Assembly (NCBI GenBank): GCA_951800855.1
Contig: CATOLC010000033.1
Span: 1 to 8,452 of the forward strand
Origin: an uncultured Ruminococcus sp.
GTDB taxonomy: Bacteria > Bacillota > Clostridia > Oscillospirales > Acutalibacteraceae
Reading direction: 5' to 3'
DNA: 8,452 nucleotides
The notes beneath the pieces are model-generated. The model saw only the letters and a list, made by a program, of their open reading frames with translations. It was not told the origin of the DNA and made no database searches. Positions 6,819-8,452 of the stretch are shown here, piece after piece (within the stretch, counting starts at the first letter, position 1; every line of letters starts with the position of its first letter). A program made the position numbers and the translations under genes.

Positions 6819-7691
6819 GTGGGAAAATATTTATGGAAATGTGCATTCAAAGGCATATCTTTGTTTTGTACTGTAATATTATGCTGTGGGATTTTTAGCA
6901 TGAAAGTATCAGCTGGGCCTGATGGAGTAGTACCCTTGACACAAAATCATTTATATAACCAGATAAATGAAAAAAATCAAGAAAATGTTAGTAAATTGCG
7001 CCAGAAATTCTTGCAGGAAAAAAATGGCAAATTTTTGTTTCCGAGAGCATTGGATAATTTAATTAAAAGTACTAAGGTTTTTTTAGCGACTGTAAACGAC
7101 CCTATAGAAAGAAATAAAATAGAATGTTTGATAGGGATTATGTTTTTAGATAATGATTGCCTTGCTTTAAACGTAAATAGTCTAAAAACATTTTTCGGGA
7201 ATTGTAAGTCTGCTATCAATGGCAATTTGCAAAGGCTGGGTTACAATTCCAAATCAATAAGATGTGCTTCGGAGGAATGTAAGAAATATTATGCTGAGTT
7301 CTGTAAGCATTTTGGAAGAGATGTTGATAGTTCGACTTACCGCCACTGGACTTTTAGAAAAAAATCTCTGCTCAGCACTGAGCTTCCTGTACCTCCAGCG
7401 CTTCGTCATTCGCCGGAAAAACTTGGCATTCCCGCTTCCCATATGCGGCCCTTTTGCCCGCAGGATATCCGATTATCATCGGTTTTACCGAATAATCAAT
7501 TATTTACCTTTGCAAATATAAAACTGTCTCAGCTTTCGGCTAAACCGCTTGATGTTTCTATACCTTCCACTTCACTTGTATTAACTCTGGGCCTGCGTAA
7601 TAATAACAATAATACCACTACTAATACCAGTAATAATTCTGTCTTAACTAGTACAAGTGTGGATTCTGCAAACGCAAATCAAAAAGGTTAA
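6819..7691 (+). CDS. Secreted orphan protein between two IS1-family remnants; Asn/Thr-rich tail
   Basis: I do not recognise a bacterial family. The GTG start at 6819-6821 is set by AAGGAG (6804-6809) with a 9-base spacer and gives 290 residues. Residues 1-32 are a signal peptide (basic MGKYLWKCAFKG, core ISLFCTVILCCGIF, likely cleavage after VSA), so the product is exported. Residues 75-182 look like a compact helical domain with a hydrophobic stretch (IECLIGIMFLDNDCLALNV), the motif GNCKSAINGNLQRLGY (127-142), five Cys spread over 103-162, and YRHWTFRKK (174-182). The motif order recalls, from memory and unverified, small helix-turn-helix-like proteins of parabasalid protists. Residues 185-260 are Pro/Ser-rich without repeats. 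Residues 261-290 are low-complexity Asn/Thr/Ser. It has its own promoter and no partner gene. Export argues against a role as a transcription factor in its own cell. Confidence 0.72.
   Translation: MGKYLWKCAFKGISLFCTVILCCGIFSMKVSAGPDGVVPLTQNHLYNQINEKNQENVSKLRQKFLQEKNGKFLFPRALDNLIKSTKVFLATVNDPIERNKIECLIGIMFLDNDCLALNVNSLKTFFGNCKSAINGNLQRLGYNSKSIRCASEECKKYYAEFCKHFGRDVDSSTYRHWTFRKKSLLSTELPVPPALRHSPEKLGIPASHMRPFCPQDIRLSSVLPNNQLFTFANIKLSQLSAKPLDVSIPSTSLVLTLGLRNNNNNTTTNTSNNSVLTSTSVDSANANQKG
7599..7645 (+). repeat. AAT/AAC/ACT trinucleotide-rich tract coding an Asn/Thr tail
   Basis: Imperfect AAT, AAC and ACT/ACC triplets encode the runs NNNNN and TTTNT (residues about 261-274 of the secreted protein). 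Such tracts change length by slippage in multiples of one codon, so tail length may vary between strains without breaking the frame. Confidence 0.6.
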
Positions 7692-7699
7692 ACATAAAA

Positions 7700-7963
7700 A
7701 CATATACTACAGACGCTTGGGAATCATATAATTTAATTGACCCTAAAAACCATATTGTGGGTAAAGCCCATACCTATACTGTAAAACGTACTGACCGGCT
7801 TTTACGTCATTATTTAGCCCATTTTGCTCTCAAAACCTACTCCATTTCTAAATCTTTAGACATGATTTTTCATTCTCTTTATCTCTCTTCCTTTCGACAT
7901 CTTTTACCTTCCATCTTTTTTAGCTATGCCAACAATCTAAAAACATACCTGGTGAACCACTAA
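7700..7963 (+). pseudogene. IS1-family transposase, C-terminal InsB-like fragment (right copy)
   Basis: One open frame from about 7700 reads TYTTDAWESYNLI, HIVGKAHTYTVK, DRLLRHYLAHFALKTYSISK, and ends at TAA 7961-7963. This is the last third of an IS1-type InsB, including the TDAW block near a catalytic Asp. The N-terminal zinc head and most of the catalytic domain are absent, so it cannot act. A 68-codon stretch from GTG 7757 is part of this remnant and has no ribosome binding site of its own. The fragment begins within about 10 bases of the stop codon of the secreted orphan gene and has the same orientation as the left IS1 copy. Confidence 0.82.
7794..7864 (+). repeat. Direct repeat, right copy (IS1-family InsB 3' region)
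   Basis: Partner of the block at 6542-6612: same orientation, 12 differences in 71 bases. The two copies lie about 1.25 kb apart and could support recombination that deletes the secreted orphan gene between them, though the divergence lowers that chance. Confidence 0.8.
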
Positions 7964-8126
7964 ATCTCATCTGCTGAACCGCATGAATATATATGGCAAG
8001 CATTGAAATAATATTATAGGCATAAAATAATTTTATATTTTAAAAATTTTTCTAGTTAACCGGAAAATTTAATTCTATAATCCCATAACAGTTAATTTTT
8101 ATATATAAGCTAAAAGGAGGATATTT
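7964..8126. other. AT-rich intergenic region before gpr
   Basis: This 163-base stretch follows the right IS1 remnant. Apart from the gpr ribosome binding site (8115-8120) and a weak -10 candidate, I find no open frame, hairpin terminator or repeat. The outer end of the IS1 remnant probably lies within its first few tens of bases, but no inverted repeat confirms where. Confidence 0.5.
8076..8081 (+). promoter_or_regulatory. Candidate -10 box upstream of gpr
   Basis: A TATAAT lies 45 bases before the gpr start, but the sequence 17 bases in front of it (TAGTTA) matches the -35 consensus at only half its positions. In other spore formers gpr is read by the forespore factors sigma-F and sigma-G. 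I see no convincing forespore-type promoter in 7964-8126, so the true promoter is unresolved. Confidence 0.2.
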
Positions 8127-8452
8127 ATGAATTTTCGAACGGATCTGGCATTAGAAGCAACAGAAATTCATAAAAATATAAAGGGAGTAAAAGTAAAAGA
8201 GAACAAAAGAGGGAAATCGGCTATTACTGAATTACTTATAGAAAGTGATACCGCAGCAAAAAAGATTGGAAAACCAAAAGGAAGGTATATCACTGTCACT
8301 TTGCCCCCTATTACTGACTATTTGCATTACAATGATGAAAGAATACAGACACTCTCCAACGAAATAAAAAAACTGATTCCAAAATCCGGTCTCATTCTTG
8401 TTGTTGGTCTTGGAAACACAGAAATAACCCCAGATGCATTGGGCCCTAAGGC
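8127..8452 (+). CDS. gpr: Germination protease GPR (spore SASP endopeptidase), 5' part, runs off the window
   Basis: GPR is an aspartic-type protease made as a zymogen in the forespore. During germination it cuts small acid-soluble proteins that coat spore DNA. The 108 visible residues start with the typical propeptide motif FRTDLALEA (3-11), followed by the region around RGKSAITELLIES and YITVTLPPI, and reach the conserved block VVGLGNTEITPDALGPK (92-108), where D103 probably corresponds to one of the catalytic aspartates known in Bacillus GPR. The full family length is about 300-370 residues, so roughly the last two thirds lie beyond the edge. The ATG at 8127 has a perfect AGGAGG (8115-8120) 6 bases upstream. 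Its presence shows the organism makes, or recently made, endospores. Confidence 0.93.
   Translation, partial: MNFRTDLALEATEIHKNIKGVKVKENKRGKSAITELLIESDTAAKKIGKPKGRYITVTLPPITDYLHYNDERIQTLSNEIKKLIPKSGLILVVGLGNTEITPDALGPK

Larger units (their letters stand above)
5780..7963 (+). mobile_element. Possible fossil composite transposon: two IS1-family remnants around one cargo gene
   Basis: Two IS1-type remnants in direct orientation (5780-6044 plus 6541-6696; and 7700-7963) flank a single promoter-equipped gene for a secreted protein. That is the layout of an IS-bounded composite transposon. I cannot identify terminal inverted repeats or target duplications at the outer ends, and the copies have diverged, so independent insertions near one gene would give the same picture. 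Confidence 0.35.

Noticed and set aside
1..8452. CRISPR arrays, tRNA or rRNA genes and riboswitches
   Set aside because: I saw no regularly spaced short repeats, tRNA-like cloverleaf or rRNA sequence, and the leaders are too short for a riboswitch.

Overview
The window comes from a low-GC, spore-forming member of the Firmicutes, most likely a clostridium. Three things point there: a germination protease gene (gpr, cut by the right edge), AT-rich DNA with strong AGGAGG-type ribosome binding sites and sigma-A-like promoters, and a FHA-RodA/PBP pair of the kind known from Clostridia and Actinobacteria. Genus cannot be read from the sequence. The many broken insertion sequences would fit a genome undergoing decay, such as that of a host-associated bacterium, but that is inference.

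Left part (1-5740), all on the minus strand. Read in transcription order from high to low coordinates: a consensus-like promoter (5712-5740) drives a two-gene cell-wall unit, a FHA-domain FtsW/RodA-type glycan polymerase (5672-4002) overlapped by its partner class B penicillin-binding protein (4005-2623). Next, a second promoter with an inverted repeat over its -35 box (2554-2594) leads to a BcrA-type ABC transporter ATPase (2515-1604), its overlapping permease (1611-841) and a small multidrug-export-family membrane protein (791-285). A third, perfect promoter (148-176) precedes a gene for a secreted protein of which only the first 38 codons are in the window.

Middle part (about 5755-7963) is a graveyard of mobile elements around one intact-looking gene. 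A damaged IS1-family copy (InsA-like N-terminal part 5780-6044; InsB-like C-terminal part 6541-6696) is split by a decayed, truncated IS5-family element on the other strand (6045-6539). A second IS1-family remnant in the same orientation (about 7700-7963) lies on the far side. Between the two is a 290-residue secreted protein (6819-7691) with its own extended -10 promoter, Shine-Dalgarno and signal peptide. It matches no bacterial family I recognise, and its central domain recalls, from memory only, helix-turn-helix-like proteins of parabasalid protists. Its Asn/Thr-rich tail stops about ten bases before the second IS remnant. The arrangement looks like a fossil composite transposon carrying a possible secreted effector, and is the most interesting part of the window.

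Right end (8127-8452, plus strand): the start of gpr, the protease that degrades small acid-soluble spore proteins during germination.
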